A stretch of DNA of 57,812 nucleotides from Sedimentitalea xiamensis. GTDB taxonomy: Bacteria > Pseudomonadota > Alphaproteobacteria > Rhodobacterales > Rhodobacteraceae. Positions within the stretch are counted from its first letter, which is position 1. Each line of letters opens with the position of its first letter. The DNA is taken from NCBI RefSeq assembly GCF_030164465.1, contig NZ_JASNJE010000029.1, positions 1-57,812 of the forward strand. Reading direction: 5' to 3'. Position numbers and translations under genes: made by a program. Shown here in pieces: positions 36,619-45,080 of this stretch. The notes below the pieces were generated by a model that was given only the letters and a program-made list of their open reading frames with translations, searched no databases and had not been told where the DNA came from.

Positions 36619-38084
36619 CCGCGCTGGACATCCTCACCCCGGATCCAACCCCGCCGGAACAGTTCACCGACGCGGCCGAGGCCGTCGCCCACCTGCAACG
36701 GCTCTACTGCCAGGCCACGTCGTTTCTCTGCGACCGGTTCATCGCGGCCATGCGCGACGGCGCGCCCGCGCACCGCATCCGCGCCTTCTATCCCGAGATC
36801 CGGGTGACCACATCGAGCTATGCGCATGTGGACACGCGGCTCAGCTTCGGCCACCTCGCGTCGCCGGGCACCTATGCGACGACGGTGACGCGCCCCGACC
36901 TGTTCCGCGCCTACCTGACCCAGCAGATCGGCCTCCTGATCCGCAACCACGGGATTTCCGTGACCATCGGGGCCTCCGATACGCCGATCCCGGTGCATTT
37001 CGCCGTCGCGCTGGACCCGACCCTGACGGTGCCGCAGGAAGGCGCCGCCGATTTCATCCTGCGCGACGTGTTCGACGTGCCCGATCTCGCCACCACAAAT
37101 GACGATATCGTCAACGGCACCTATACTGCGCCGAGCGGCACCGGCGCCCTGTCTCTGTTCACCGCGCAGCGGGTCGATTATTCGCTGGCGCGGCTGTCGC
37201 ATTACACCGCCACGGACCCCGAGCATTTCCAGAACCACGTCCTGTTCACCAACTACCAGATCTACGTGTCCGAATTCGAAAGCTACGCCCGCGCGCAGCT
37301 GGCCGACCCGGACAGCGGCTATTCCAGCTTCGTCGGCACCGGCAATGTCGAGATCACCGACGCCGAGGCGTCTTTCGACCTGCCGCTGAAACTGCCGCAG
37401 ATGCCGACCTATCACCTGAAACGCCCCGACGGGTCCGGAATCACGCTGGTCAACATCGGCGTCGGCCCGTCCAACGCCAAGACCGCCACCGACCATATCG
37501 CGGTGCTGCGGCCCCATGCCTGGCTGATGGTCGGCCACTGCGCCGGGCTGCGCAACACCCAGGCGCTCGGCGATTTCGTTCTGGCCCATGCCTATCTGCG
37601 CGAAGATCACGTGCTCGACGACGACCTGCCGGTCTGGACCCCGATCCCGGCGCTGGCGGAAATCCAGATCGCTCTGGAACAGGCGGTGGCAGAGGTTTCG
37701 CAGCTTCAGGGCTACGACCTGAAACGGATCATGCGCACCGGCACCGTCGCCACCATCGACAACCGCAACTGGGAACTGCGCGACCAGTCCGGCCCGGTGC
37801 AGCGCCTGTCCCAGTCACGCGCCATCGCACTGGACATGGAAAGCGCCACCATCGCCGCCAACGGCTACCGGTTCCGGGTGCCATACGGCACATTGCTCTG
37901 CGTTTCGGACAAGCCGCTGCATGGCGAACTGAAGCTGCCCGGCATGGCGTCGGACTTCTACAACACCCAGGTCGCGCGCCATCTGAGCATCGGAATCCGC
38001 GCCATGGAATCCCTGCGCGACATGCCGCTGGAGCGGTTGCACAGTCGGAAATTGCGGTCTTTTGACGAAACCGCCTTCCTCTGA
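36615..38084 (+). CDS. amn: AMP nucleosidase
   Basis: 489 aa; hydrolyses AMP to adenine and ribose 5-phosphate. Recognisable by the N-terminal domain (FIAAMRDGAPAHRIRAFYPE) and the phosphorylase-fold C-terminal domain (GVGPSNAKTATDHIAVLRPH, ALDMESATIAANGYRFRVP, LLCVSDKPLHGELKLPG). The start is a GTG at 36615 overlapping the ade stop. With Ade it forms a two-step AMP-to-hypoxanthine route. Confidence 0.92.
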   Translation: MTALDILTPDPTPPEQFTDAAEAVAHLQRLYCQATSFLCDRFIAAMRDGAPAHRIRAFYPEIRVTTSSYAHVDTRLSFGHLASPGTYATTVTRPDLFRAYLTQQIGLLIRNHGISVTIGASDTPIPVHFAVALDPTLTVPQEGAADFILRDVFDVPDLATTNDDIVNGTYTAPSGTGALSLFTAQRVDYSLARLSHYTATDPEHFQNHVLFTNYQIYVSEFESYARAQLADPDSGYSSFVGTGNVEITDAEASFDLPLKLPQMPTYHLKRPDGSGITLVNIGVGPSNAKTATDHIAVLRPHAWLMVGHCAGLRNTQALGDFVLAHAYLREDHVLDDDLPVWTPIPALAEIQIALEQAVAEVSQLQGYDLKRIMRTGTVATIDNRNWELRDQSGPVQRLSQSRAIALDMESATIAANGYRFRVPYGTLLCVSDKPLHGELKLPGMASDFYNTQVARHLSIGIRAMESLRDMPLERLHSRKLRSFDETAFL

Positions 38085-38226
38085 CCCGTAAAAACAGTGA
38101 AAAACAGCGAAAAACAACAGATTTGGGCTTGCCAGAGACCGCTATTCATTGTGTTCCTACACCACATCACGTTAAATATGCGGATTGAGGCCCAAGAAAT
38201 CGGGCGGACGAAGGAGACAAAGAACA

Positions 38227-38514
38227 ATGTCAAAGCCTATGACCAAAACCCAACTCGTCGCCGCGCTGGCCGAGAAAATGGACACCGACAAGAAATCCGC
38301 CGGCGAAGCGCTGGACGCGATCACCGACCTGATCACCAGCGAAGTGTCGAGCGGCGGCGCCGTGACCCTTCCGGGCGTCGGCAAGATCTACTGCCGTGAA
38401 CGCCCCGAGCGCATGGTGCGCAACCCCGCCACCGGCGAGCAGTTCAAGAAGGAAGCCGACAAGGTGGTGAAGATGACCATCGCGAAAGCGCTGAAAGACA
38501 GCGTCAACGGCTGA
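38227..38514 (+). CDS. HU-family DNA-binding protein
   Basis: 95-aa nucleoid protein of the HU/IHF fold. N-terminal helices MTKTQLVAALAEKMDTDKK and the DNA-arm region RPERMVRNPATGEQFK are typical; the basic, Pro-containing arm fits HU rather than IHF. AAGGAGACAAAGAAC precedes the ATG. A terminator follows 27 bp after the stop. The preceding ~140 bp are AT-rich and probably hold a strong promoter. Confidence 0.92.
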   Translation: MSKPMTKTQLVAALAEKMDTDKKSAGEALDAITDLITSEVSSGGAVTLPGVGKIYCRERPERMVRNPATGEQFKKEADKVVKMTIAKALKDSVNG

Positions 38515-38541
38515 CGCGGATCCGCAAGGAACGACGAAGGG

Positions 38542-38567
38542 GAGGTCGCCGCAAGGCGGCCTCTTTG
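38542..38567 (+). terminator. Rho-independent terminator of the HU gene
   Basis: A 9-bp stem GAGGTCGCC / GGCGGCCTC (one G-U pair) with loop GCAA is followed by TTTGTGT. The rest of the gap to 38858 shows no gene and is somewhat AT-richer than average. Confidence 0.8.
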
Positions 38568-38858
38568 TGTACAGGGGCCCGGAAACGCCACTACCCGCCG
38601 AATCATTCACCGGTCCGATCCTCAACAGCCTGAAAAGGTTAACGAATTTCAATCTCCGGCTGCGCTGAAAAAGTCCGGTTCAATCTGGGCGATTTGAAGG
38701 GTCAGCCAATGTTGCGCCTGCCACGGTGCCGGATGCAAAAGAATCGGTAAATCTACGGTTACAAGCCTGAAATCAACGTTTTGGTAAGGACTGCACGTTG
38801 ACGCAGCCGCACCTGCCGCGTCATCATCTGAACAGTTTCATTAGTTTGGATGGTTTCG

Positions 38859-39533
38859 ATGAAAAGTATTTTCACCTCATTCTTTGCTGTCATGCTCGCG
38901 CATCCACTTCATGCGCTGACCGTCACCGATCAATTTACGAGCGGAGTTCCTCTTGTCTGGAGCTCCCAGTATGGCTGTCAGCCGGTTTGCTCGGAACAAT
39001 CTCCTTCCATCGTCTACAGTCACCGGTTCGACAATGACATGCCACGGTCTTGGGTTCCGGCTTACAGCCCCGACATGGGCAGGTTGGAACGCGTTTCCTT
39101 CGCCATGGATTACAGTTTTCGGGCCGATGACGTCGACTTTGTCACAGTTGGAGCAACCCCGACATTCTGGGGAGAAGGCTATGGTAGCTGGACCGGACCT
39201 GACGCCGGGTTTTCGGGACGTCATGGAAGCACCGAGACCGCCTCGTATCGCTGGGATCTTGACGCCGACAACCTGTCCGGATTCGCCTCGGGTGCGATCT
39301 ATGCGCTAACCTTGGTGTTTGATGCCAGCGGATTTTCCGAGCACTACTCCAGTCCGCATCACGGAGGTGGGGATATCGGATATGATCTGACCGTAACCTA
39401 CCATATTTCTCCTGTCCCTCTGCCGGCCTCCTTCCCTCTCCTGGCGGTCGTGGTGCTTGGTCTGGGGGCGCTCGGGATTGCTGCCGGTCGCCGCCGGAAC
39501 GGATTGGAGCTTTCGGCGTCGGGCTGCGCGTAG
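38859..39533 (+). CDS. VPLPA-CTERM sorting-signal surface protein
   Basis: 224 aa. An N-terminal signal peptide (MKSIFTSFFAVMLAHPLHA) is followed by a beta-rich domain with no recognised family, and the C-terminus has the tripartite sorting signal: the motif VPLPASFPLL, a membrane helix and an RRR basic tail. Such proteins are processed by exosortase-type systems; no exosortase is in this window. The start is 38859 or 38850. The gene is less GC-rich than its neighbours. Confidence 0.8.
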   Translation: MKSIFTSFFAVMLAHPLHALTVTDQFTSGVPLVWSSQYGCQPVCSEQSPSIVYSHRFDNDMPRSWVPAYSPDMGRLERVSFAMDYSFRADDVDFVTVGATPTFWGEGYGSWTGPDAGFSGRHGSTETASYRWDLDADNLSGFASGAIYALTLVFDASGFSEHYSSPHHGGGDIGYDLTVTYHISPVPLPASFPLLAVVVLGLGALGIAAGRRRNGLELSASGCA

Positions 39534-40042
39534 AACCGCGACTCACGGCCGGGCCGCAACAACAACCCACTGACAAGGGGTCACGCAGTTCGGCCAGTGC
39601 CCGGCGTTGAACCTGCCTCCGGGGGATATCCGGAGCGGCCACTGAAGCGATTACACCGGGCCGTTCTGTTCGCATCGGTCCAGTGACACCTCGAACATTC
39701 TTTCGAGAGGCCATCAGGTCACAAGAGCGTTTCTTGCAGTTTCCTGAAGCCCTTAATGGCATGCTTTGCAGCAATTACTGCAAATGGCTGGCCGGTGGCG
39801 GGCGCCCCTTTCCCGAAGGGTAGCGGCTATAGGTCCAACCGGGGCGGCCGGGATGCCCGGACTGCGGGGCGGGGGGCTCAAAGGCGGTGTGCTTGAAGTG
39901 CAGGCACTGCCGGGACCCGATGCGCGAAACCGGGGCCGGACATCTTGCTCCTTCCCGGCGGTGCAGGTAACCCCGCGGCATGCCGGGCCGCGCTGACTGA
40001 TTTTGCGCCGTCATTGCCTCTGTCATAGAAGGAAAGCAGCGA
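39534..40042. other. Gene-free 509-bp interval
   Basis: No open frame with coding character is seen on either strand. The first half is mixed composition (an AT-rich patch around 39740-39790), the second is GC-rich. It includes the promoter and GAAGGAAAGCAGC ribosome-binding site of the following transporter. No hairpin with a T-run was found. Confidence 0.5.
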
Positions 40043-40921
40043 ATGGACACGCGCGCAATTCTCATGGGCCTGGCCTTCGCGCTGATGTGGTCGTCCGCCT
40101 TCACCTCGGCGCGGATCATCGTCGCCGACGCCTCGCCGCTTTTCTCCCTCGCGCTCCGTTTCCTGGTGTCAGGCCTGCTCGGCGTCGCGATCGCGCGGCT
40201 CATGGGACAGACATGGCGGCTGACGCGCAGGCAATGGTATGCCACCTTCCTGTTCGGCCTCTGTCAGAACGCGCTCTATCTCGGCCTGAACTTCGTGGCG
40301 ATGCAGACGGTGCAGGCCAGCGTCGCCGCCATCGTCGCCGCGACCATGCCCCTGCTGGTCGCCATCGCAAGCTGGCTGCTGCTGGGCGAACGGCTGAAAC
40401 CGCTCGGCATCGCCGGCCTTGTCGCCGGGATCGCCGGCGTCACGATCATCATGAGTTCGCGCATCGGCGCCGGGGTCGATCTCTACGGTCTCGCCCTCTG
40501 CGGGATCGGCGTTCTGGCGCTGACCTTCGCCACGCTGGCGGTGCGCGGCGCGACCTCGGGCGGGAATTTCATGATGATCGTCGGGCTCCAGATGCTGATC
40601 GGGGCGGCGATCCTGTTTTGCGCCGTGCCGCTGCTGGAAACGGTCTACATCAACCCGACCCTGCCGCTCGCCCTGGCCTTCGCCTATACGACGCTGGTGC
40701 CCGGACTGATCGCGACCCTGGTCTGGTTCATGCTGCTGGACCGCATCGGACCGGTCCGGGCGGCGACCTTCCACTTTCTCAATCCGGTGTTCGGCGTCGC
40801 CATCGCCGCCGTGCTGCTCGGCGAAACGCTCGGGCTCTGGGATCTGGTCGGCGTCGTCATCGTGACGCTGAGCATCCTCGCGGTGCAGATCTCGCGCCAG
40901 CCCGCGCCGCCGGGGCGCTAG
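40043..40921 (+). CDS. EamA/DMT-family transporter
   Basis: 292-aa inner-membrane protein with two five-helix EamA repeats (MGLAFALMWSSAFTSARII first; LCGIGVLALTFATLAVRG second). Substrate unknown. It is a different subfamily from the EamA protein at 14.4 kb. Clear RBS AAGGAAAG upstream. It overlaps the convergent glutathione peroxidase gene by 4 bp. Confidence 0.87.
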   Translation: MDTRAILMGLAFALMWSSAFTSARIIVADASPLFSLALRFLVSGLLGVAIARLMGQTWRLTRRQWYATFLFGLCQNALYLGLNFVAMQTVQASVAAIVAATMPLLVAIASWLLLGERLKPLGIAGLVAGIAGVTIIMSSRIGAGVDLYGLALCGIGVLALTFATLAVRGATSGGNFMMIVGLQMLIGAAILFCAVPLLETVYINPTLPLALAFAYTTLVPGLIATLVWFMLLDRIGPVRAATFHFLNPVFGVAIAAVLLGETLGLWDLVGVVIVTLSILAVQISRQPAPPGR

Positions 40922-41439
40922 TTCAGAAGGCTTTCGATCCCGCGCAGCACGACATCCGACTCCGGCCGCACCGCCGATCCCCAGGTCGCCACGACGCGGC
41001 CCTCCGGCGACAGCAGGATCTTGTTGAAGTTCCAGCCCGGTTCGAACCCGGTTTCGGCCTTCACCGCCTTGAAGAACGGATGCGCCCGCGTCCCCTTCAC
41101 ATGGGTGATGTCGGTCATCGGCATGTCGAGTCCGAAGTTCAGCTCGCAGAATTCCTTGACCTCCGCCGCGCTCGACAGTTCCTGGTTGAAATCGTCCGAC
41201 GGCACCGCCAGCACCACGAGTCCCCGCGCCCGGTAGCGGTCATAGATCTTCTGCAGCCCGGCGTATTGCCCGGTAAACCCGCATTGCGACGCCGTGTTCA
41301 CCACCAGCACCGGCTGTCCGCGCCAGTCCTCGATGGCCAGCGTGCCGCCGTCGATCGACGCAAAGACGCCGTTCAGGCCGGCAGCAAGACCCGTCTGCGC
41401 GAAGACCACGACCATCGCCGCCAAGACAAACCGTTTCAT
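40918..41439 (-). CDS. Periplasmic glutathione peroxidase (Cys type)
   Basis: 173 aa with a signal peptide (about 1-21). The catalytic motif is NTASQCGFTGQY with Cys in place of selenocysteine; the remaining tetrad residues appear as LAVPSDDFNQE (Gln) and PGWNFNKIL (Trp, Asn). Reduces hydroperoxides, probably with thioredoxin-like donors in the periplasm. GGAGATCGGG precedes the ATG. Divergent from msrB. Confidence 0.9.
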   Translation of the reverse strand: MKRFVLAAMVVVFAQTGLAAGLNGVFASIDGGTLAIEDWRGQPVLVVNTASQCGFTGQYAGLQKIYDRYRARGLVVLAVPSDDFNQELSSAAEVKEFCELNFGLDMPMTDITHVKGTRAHPFFKAVKAETGFEPGWNFNKILLSPEGRVVATWGSAVRPESDVVLRGIESLLN

Positions 41440-41582
41440 CCCGATCTCCTGTTGTTTATGGTGATACGGCAGGGCGCCCCGTCCGGATCACCCGCACTTC
41501 CGCGCGACCATGGTGACATATTACTGTGTTTCCGGACGTCCCGCCCCATTTAAATGTCTTGCAGCCTTTGCGGAGGACAACG

Positions 41583-42032
41583 ATGACCAGATACAGCAAG
41601 GATCCCGAACGGATCAAAGCCCTCGGCCCGGAAGAATTCCGTGTCACCCAGCGAAACGGAACCGAACGCCCCGGCACCGGCGCGCATCTGAACAACAAGC
41701 AGCCGGGCATCTACGTCGACATCGTGTCGGGCGAACCGCTGTTCGCATCCGCGGACAAGTATGAAAGCGGCTGCGGCTGGCCCAGCTTCACCCGCCCGAT
41801 CGAACCCGCCCATGTGACCGAACTGCGCGACACGACCCTTGGCATGATCCGCACCGAAGTGCGCAGCACCCATGGCGACAGCCATCTGGGCCATGTGTTT
41901 CCGGACGGGCCGCGCGACCGGGGGGGATTGCGCTATTGCATCAACTCGGCCTCCCTGCGTTTCGTCCATCGCGACGACATGGAGGCCGAAGGCTACGGCG
42001 ACTATATCGACCAGGTGGAGGACGTGGCATGA
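41583..42032 (+). CDS. msrB: Peptide-methionine (R)-S-oxide reductase
   Basis: 149-aa enzyme reducing the R epimer of methionine sulfoxide. Core motifs [22 protein letters not shown] and [13 protein letters not shown] (catalytic Cys) are intact. The two CxxC pairs of zinc-binding MsrB forms are absent. It starts at 41583 with GGACAACG upstream. Stop overlaps msrA by 4 bp. Confidence 0.94.
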   Translation: MTRYSKDPERIKALGPEEFRVTQRNGTERPGTGAHLNNKQPGIYVDIVSGEPLFASADKYESGCGWPSFTRPIEPAHVTELRDTTLGMIRTEVRSTHGDSHLGHVFPDGPRDRGGLRYCINSASLRFVHRDDMEAEGYGDYIDQVEDVA

Positions 42033-42538
42033 GCACCGAACGCGCGGTTCTGGCAGGGGGCTGCTTCTGGGGCATGCAGGACCTGATCCGCAGGAAACCC
42101 GGCGTGCTGAAAACCCGCGTCGGCTATACCGGCGGCGACGTGCCCGACGCCACCTACCGCAACCACGGCACCCATGCCGAGGGGATCGAGATCCTGTTCG
42201 ACCCGGACCGCGTCAGCTACCGCGAGCTGCTGGAACTGTTCTTCCAGATCCACGACCCGACCACACTGAACCGGCAGGGCAACGATATCGGCCTCAGCTA
42301 CCGCTCCGCGATCTACTACGTGGACGAGGGCCAGAAGGCGACGGCGCTGGACACCATCGCCGACGTGGACGCCTCGGGCCTCTGGCCCGGCAAGGTCGTG
42401 ACCGAGGTGGAACCGGCGGGCGATTTCTGGGAGGCCGAGCCCGAGCATCAGGATTACCTCGAACGGATTCCCAACGGCTACACCTGCCACTTCGCCCGGC
42501 CCGGCTGGGTGCTGCCCCGGCGCAGCGCGGCGGAATAA
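42029..42538 (+). CDS. msrA: Peptide-methionine (S)-S-oxide reductase
   Basis: 169-aa enzyme reducing the S epimer of methionine sulfoxide. Catalytic Cys in [10 protein letters not shown]; further hallmarks [20 protein letters not shown] and [16 protein letters not shown]. Shorter than E. coli MsrA but complete for this subgroup; no resolving cysteine pair is seen at the C-terminus. Translationally coupled to msrB, and ended by a strong terminator. Confidence 0.95.
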   Translation: MSTERAVLAGGCFWGMQDLIRRKPGVLKTRVGYTGGDVPDATYRNHGTHAEGIEILFDPDRVSYRELLELFFQIHDPTTLNRQGNDIGLSYRSAIYYVDEGQKATALDTIADVDASGLWPGKVVTEVEPAGDFWEAEPEHQDYLERIPNGYTCHFARPGWVLPRRSAAE

Positions 42539-42548
42539 TAAGATAAGT

Positions 42549-42576
42549 AACCGGCGGCACTTGATGCCGCCGGTTT
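42549..42576 (+). terminator. Rho-independent terminator of msrBA
   Basis: An 11-bp perfect stem AACCGGCGGCA / TGCCGCCGGTT with loop CTTGA is followed by TGTCC, ten bases after the msrA stop. The T-run is short but the stem is very stable. Confidence 0.75.
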
Positions 42577-42841
42577 GTCCTATTGTTCGTAGATCGGAGC
42601 TTGGCTCGATGCACGGACAAGATTTATGCCATGAATGGCATCCGACTTGTTCCAATAGCTCTCGGCGGAATCAGCTATTGTCTGGTGATTTGCTGCCTTC
42701 AGTGTCCAGCGCCATTGCAGCGATACATCTTTGTACAATTTGAAGTACATCTTCAGGTCCTAATTTGAGCGACAATCTATCGCTCCGTTTTGATCATTGC
42801 TGCTGACCGCTTGACCCCAAGCCAGAACCCTGCGATTCTAC

Positions 42842-42915
42842 GCTTGTGTTTGACGACACGGCCGTTGCTCAGCAGCGGCTAAGCGCTCAAGGGAATCCTT
42901 GGGCGCTTTTATTTT
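42842..42915 (+). ncRNA. Candidate small RNA with its own terminator
   Basis: A 7-bp hairpin GCCGTTG-ctcag-CAGCGGC at 42861-42879 is followed directly by a canonical terminator. Since msrBA already terminates at 42576, this second terminator implies another transcript in the gap. A weak promoter-like TTGACC (42812) with ATTCTA 18 bp later sits upstream. No matching RNA family is recognised and the 5' end is a guess; the interval 42577-42841 has no convincing open frame. Confidence 0.3.
42881..42915 (+). terminator. Strong Rho-independent terminator without an assigned gene
   Basis: A 12-bp stem AAGCGCTCAAGG / CCTTGGGCGCTT (one G-U pair) with loop GAAT is followed by TTATTTTA. It is one of the clearest terminators in the window. 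Confidence 0.85.
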
Positions 42916-42979
42916 ACCTGTTGGTCATGCCGGAGTCGAATCTTTTCCTATGTATCAACGCCATAGGTTGTATCCGCAT

Positions 42980-43005
42980 TAAAATAGCGCCCAAATGTGG
43001 TGGGC
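42980..43005 (-). terminator. Terminator of the hydantoinase gene
   Basis: Directly after the stop, on the minus strand, a 5-bp stem GCCCA / TGGGC with a 7-base loop is followed by GCTATTTTA. Short stem, but placed exactly at the gene end. Confidence 0.5.
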
Positions 43006-45012
43006 TCAAAGGTTGGCCACCCGTGGCCGGCCCCTGGCCTCGACGGTCAGCATCGCCTCCACGAACACCTCCCGCGCTTCGGCGCGGGCGGTGCGGATGT
43101 CGCGTTCGACGCTGAACTGCAAACCCTGCGCGCCGGACGCCAGCGCCGCCGCCCCGGCTTCCGCGCGCAGGGCCTCTTCCAGCCGCGCCAAGGCCGCCCC
43201 GGCTTCGGCGAAATCCTCCGGCCCGCTGTTCAGATGGACCCGGAACCGGCCCTCGCTGGGCGAGGTCACGGTGCCGCTGCGCCGCATCGTCACCCGCCCG
43301 ACCACCGCACCGATGGCATTGGCGACGCCCGCATGGGGCGGCAGGATCATCCGGCAATGCAGGCGTTCCGCAACCGCCGGGTAATAGGTCGGGGCCGACG
43401 CCCCCAGCCCCACGACATCCACGTTCAGGGCCGTATCCAGGGCGACAAGGCCGCGATGCCCGGCCAGACCGCCCTGCGTCAGCACATGCCGCGCCAGCAC
43501 CTCGGCAGGCAGGCCAAACCCCGGATCTTCCTCCGCAAAGGCCGTTTCCAGCAGCGTCAGGGCGGTCTGTTCCGTCACCTGACCGACGATCATCCGCGCC
43601 AGCGTCTCGGCCGAAACCGCCAGCGGATCGCCGGACGCGGTGCGCCGGCGCGCGAACAGGGTCAGGGCCTTGGCCGCCGCCTCCGCGTCCCAGTCCGCGA
43701 GCAGCCCCAGCACATGGCTCGCATCCGACGGCGTCACCCCCGCGACCTGCACCAGGCCGCGGTCCACCAGCCGCGCCAGCGCGCCATGATCCATCCGGTT
43801 GCGCAGCACGTCGCCGAGCGGATGCACTTCCTCGCCGATCCGCGCCAGCAGCGCTTCCTCGCGCGCGCCGATACCGGCGTCGGGCAGGCCCGGCACCGCG
43901 CGCACGAACCGCCCGTCCATTTCTCCGGTCGTGGCGCCGCGCAACTGCGCCTCCAGCGCCGCATGCACCGCCTCGGGCGCCTCGGCGGCGATCAGGGACA
44001 CCGGCACCACCCGGCGCGGACCCAGAAAGACACCGCCCGTCAGTCCCTCGTTCCGCACATGCACCTGGCTGTCGCCGCCCAGCCCGCTGGTGTGCATGGC
44101 GACCGCCTCGACCATGGTGCGGAACCCGCCGACCCGCGCGCCCTGCGGGTCGATCGCCGGCCTGCCGCCGCGCAGCAGCGCCACATCGGTCGTGGTGCCG
44201 CCGATGTCGGACACCAGCGCCCGCTCCGCCCCGGTCAGCCAGCGCGCGCCCACGATCGACGCCGCCGGGCCGCTCAGGATGGTTTCGATCGGCCGCTCCC
44301 GCGCCTGTTCCGCCGACATCAGCGCCCCGTCGCCGCGCACCACCATCATCGGCGCCGCGATCCCCAGATCGGCCAGCGTGTCCTGCGCCCGCCCGATCAG
44401 CCGGTCGATCATCCCGATCAGCCGTGCGTTCAGCACCGCGGTGACCGCCCGTTTCGGGCCGTTCAGCTTCGCCGAAAGCGCGTGCGAACAGGTCACCGGC
44501 GCGCCGGTCGTCTCGGCGATGATCCGGGCCGCCGCCTGTTCATGCGCCGGGTTGCGGGTGGCGAACTGCGCCGCCACCGCATAGCCCGACACCGTTCCGC
44601 CCTCTGCCGCGAGAAATGCGCGAAGCCCGGCCACATCCAGCGGCGCGACCTCGCTTCCCGCATGGCTGTGCCCGCCGGCCAGCACGACCGCCGGATCGCC
44701 CTTCAGCGCCTCCCGCAGCCCGTGCTTGTCAAGATCCCCGGCGCGGAACCCGATGAACACCAGCGCCACCCGTCCGCCCTGGCCTTCGACCAGCGCATTT
44801 GTGGCCAGGGTGGTGGAGAGGGAGGCGAGCGCGATATCCTCGGGCCGGGTGCCGCTCTGCGCCAGCACCGCCCGGATCGCCGCGCCGATGCCCAGCGACA
44901 GGTCCGCCCGCGTCGTCAGCGCCTTGGCGCTGGCGATCACCTCGGCCTCGTCCCGCATCAGCACCGCGTCGGTATAGGTCCCGCCGGTATCCACGCCCAG
45001 AAGCACTGCCAT
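43006..45012 (-). CDS. Hydantoinase/oxoprolinase family protein, A-type
   Basis: 668-aa ATP-dependent amidohydrolase-like protein. N-terminal ASKHA phosphate motif GVDTGGTYTDAVLM, the STTLATNALVEG segment and the second ATPase motif DIGGTTTDVALL are present. Members open hydantoin, 5-oxoproline or related rings, or carboxylate ketones, usually with a B subunit; none is encoded next to it. AGGGGGATGG lies upstream of the ATG. Followed by a short terminator; preceded on the same strand by queG. Confidence 0.87.
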   Translation of the reverse strand: MAVLLGVDTGGTYTDAVLMRDEAEVIASAKALTTRADLSLGIGAAIRAVLAQSGTRPEDIALASLSTTLATNALVEGQGGRVALVFIGFRAGDLDKHGLREALKGDPAVVLAGGHSHAGSEVAPLDVAGLRAFLAAEGGTVSGYAVAAQFATRNPAHEQAAARIIAETTGAPVTCSHALSAKLNGPKRAVTAVLNARLIGMIDRLIGRAQDTLADLGIAAPMMVVRGDGALMSAEQARERPIETILSGPAASIVGARWLTGAERALVSDIGGTTTDVALLRGGRPAIDPQGARVGGFRTMVEAVAMHTSGLGGDSQVHVRNEGLTGGVFLGPRRVVPVSLIAAEAPEAVHAALEAQLRGATTGEMDGRFVRAVPGLPDAGIGAREEALLARIGEEVHPLGDVLRNRMDHGALARLVDRGLVQVAGVTPSDASHVLGLLADWDAEAAAKALTLFARRRTASGDPLAVSAETLARMIVGQVTEQTALTLLETAFAEEDPGFGLPAEVLARHVLTQGGLAGHRGLVALDTALNVDVVGLGASAPTYYPAVAERLHCRMILPPHAGVANAIGAVVGRVTMRRSGTVTSPSEGRFRVHLNSGPEDFAEAGAALARLEEALRAEAGAAALASGAQGLQFSVERDIRTARAEAREVFVEAMLTVEARGRPRVANL

Positions 45013-45080
45013 CCGCCCGCCATCCCCCTTGGTTCAAAGCGGGTGTAGCCGTCCCACGCCGGGCGTCCAGTCTGTTTGCG

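Noticed and set aside
39534-40042. A degraded gene in the gene-free interval
   Set aside because: No stretch in any frame gives a recognisable protein fragment, so a pseudogene call is not supported.
43006-45012. Hydantoinase A gene as part of a hyuAB operon
   Set aside because: No B-type partner is encoded on either side; the neighbours are a terminator and queG.
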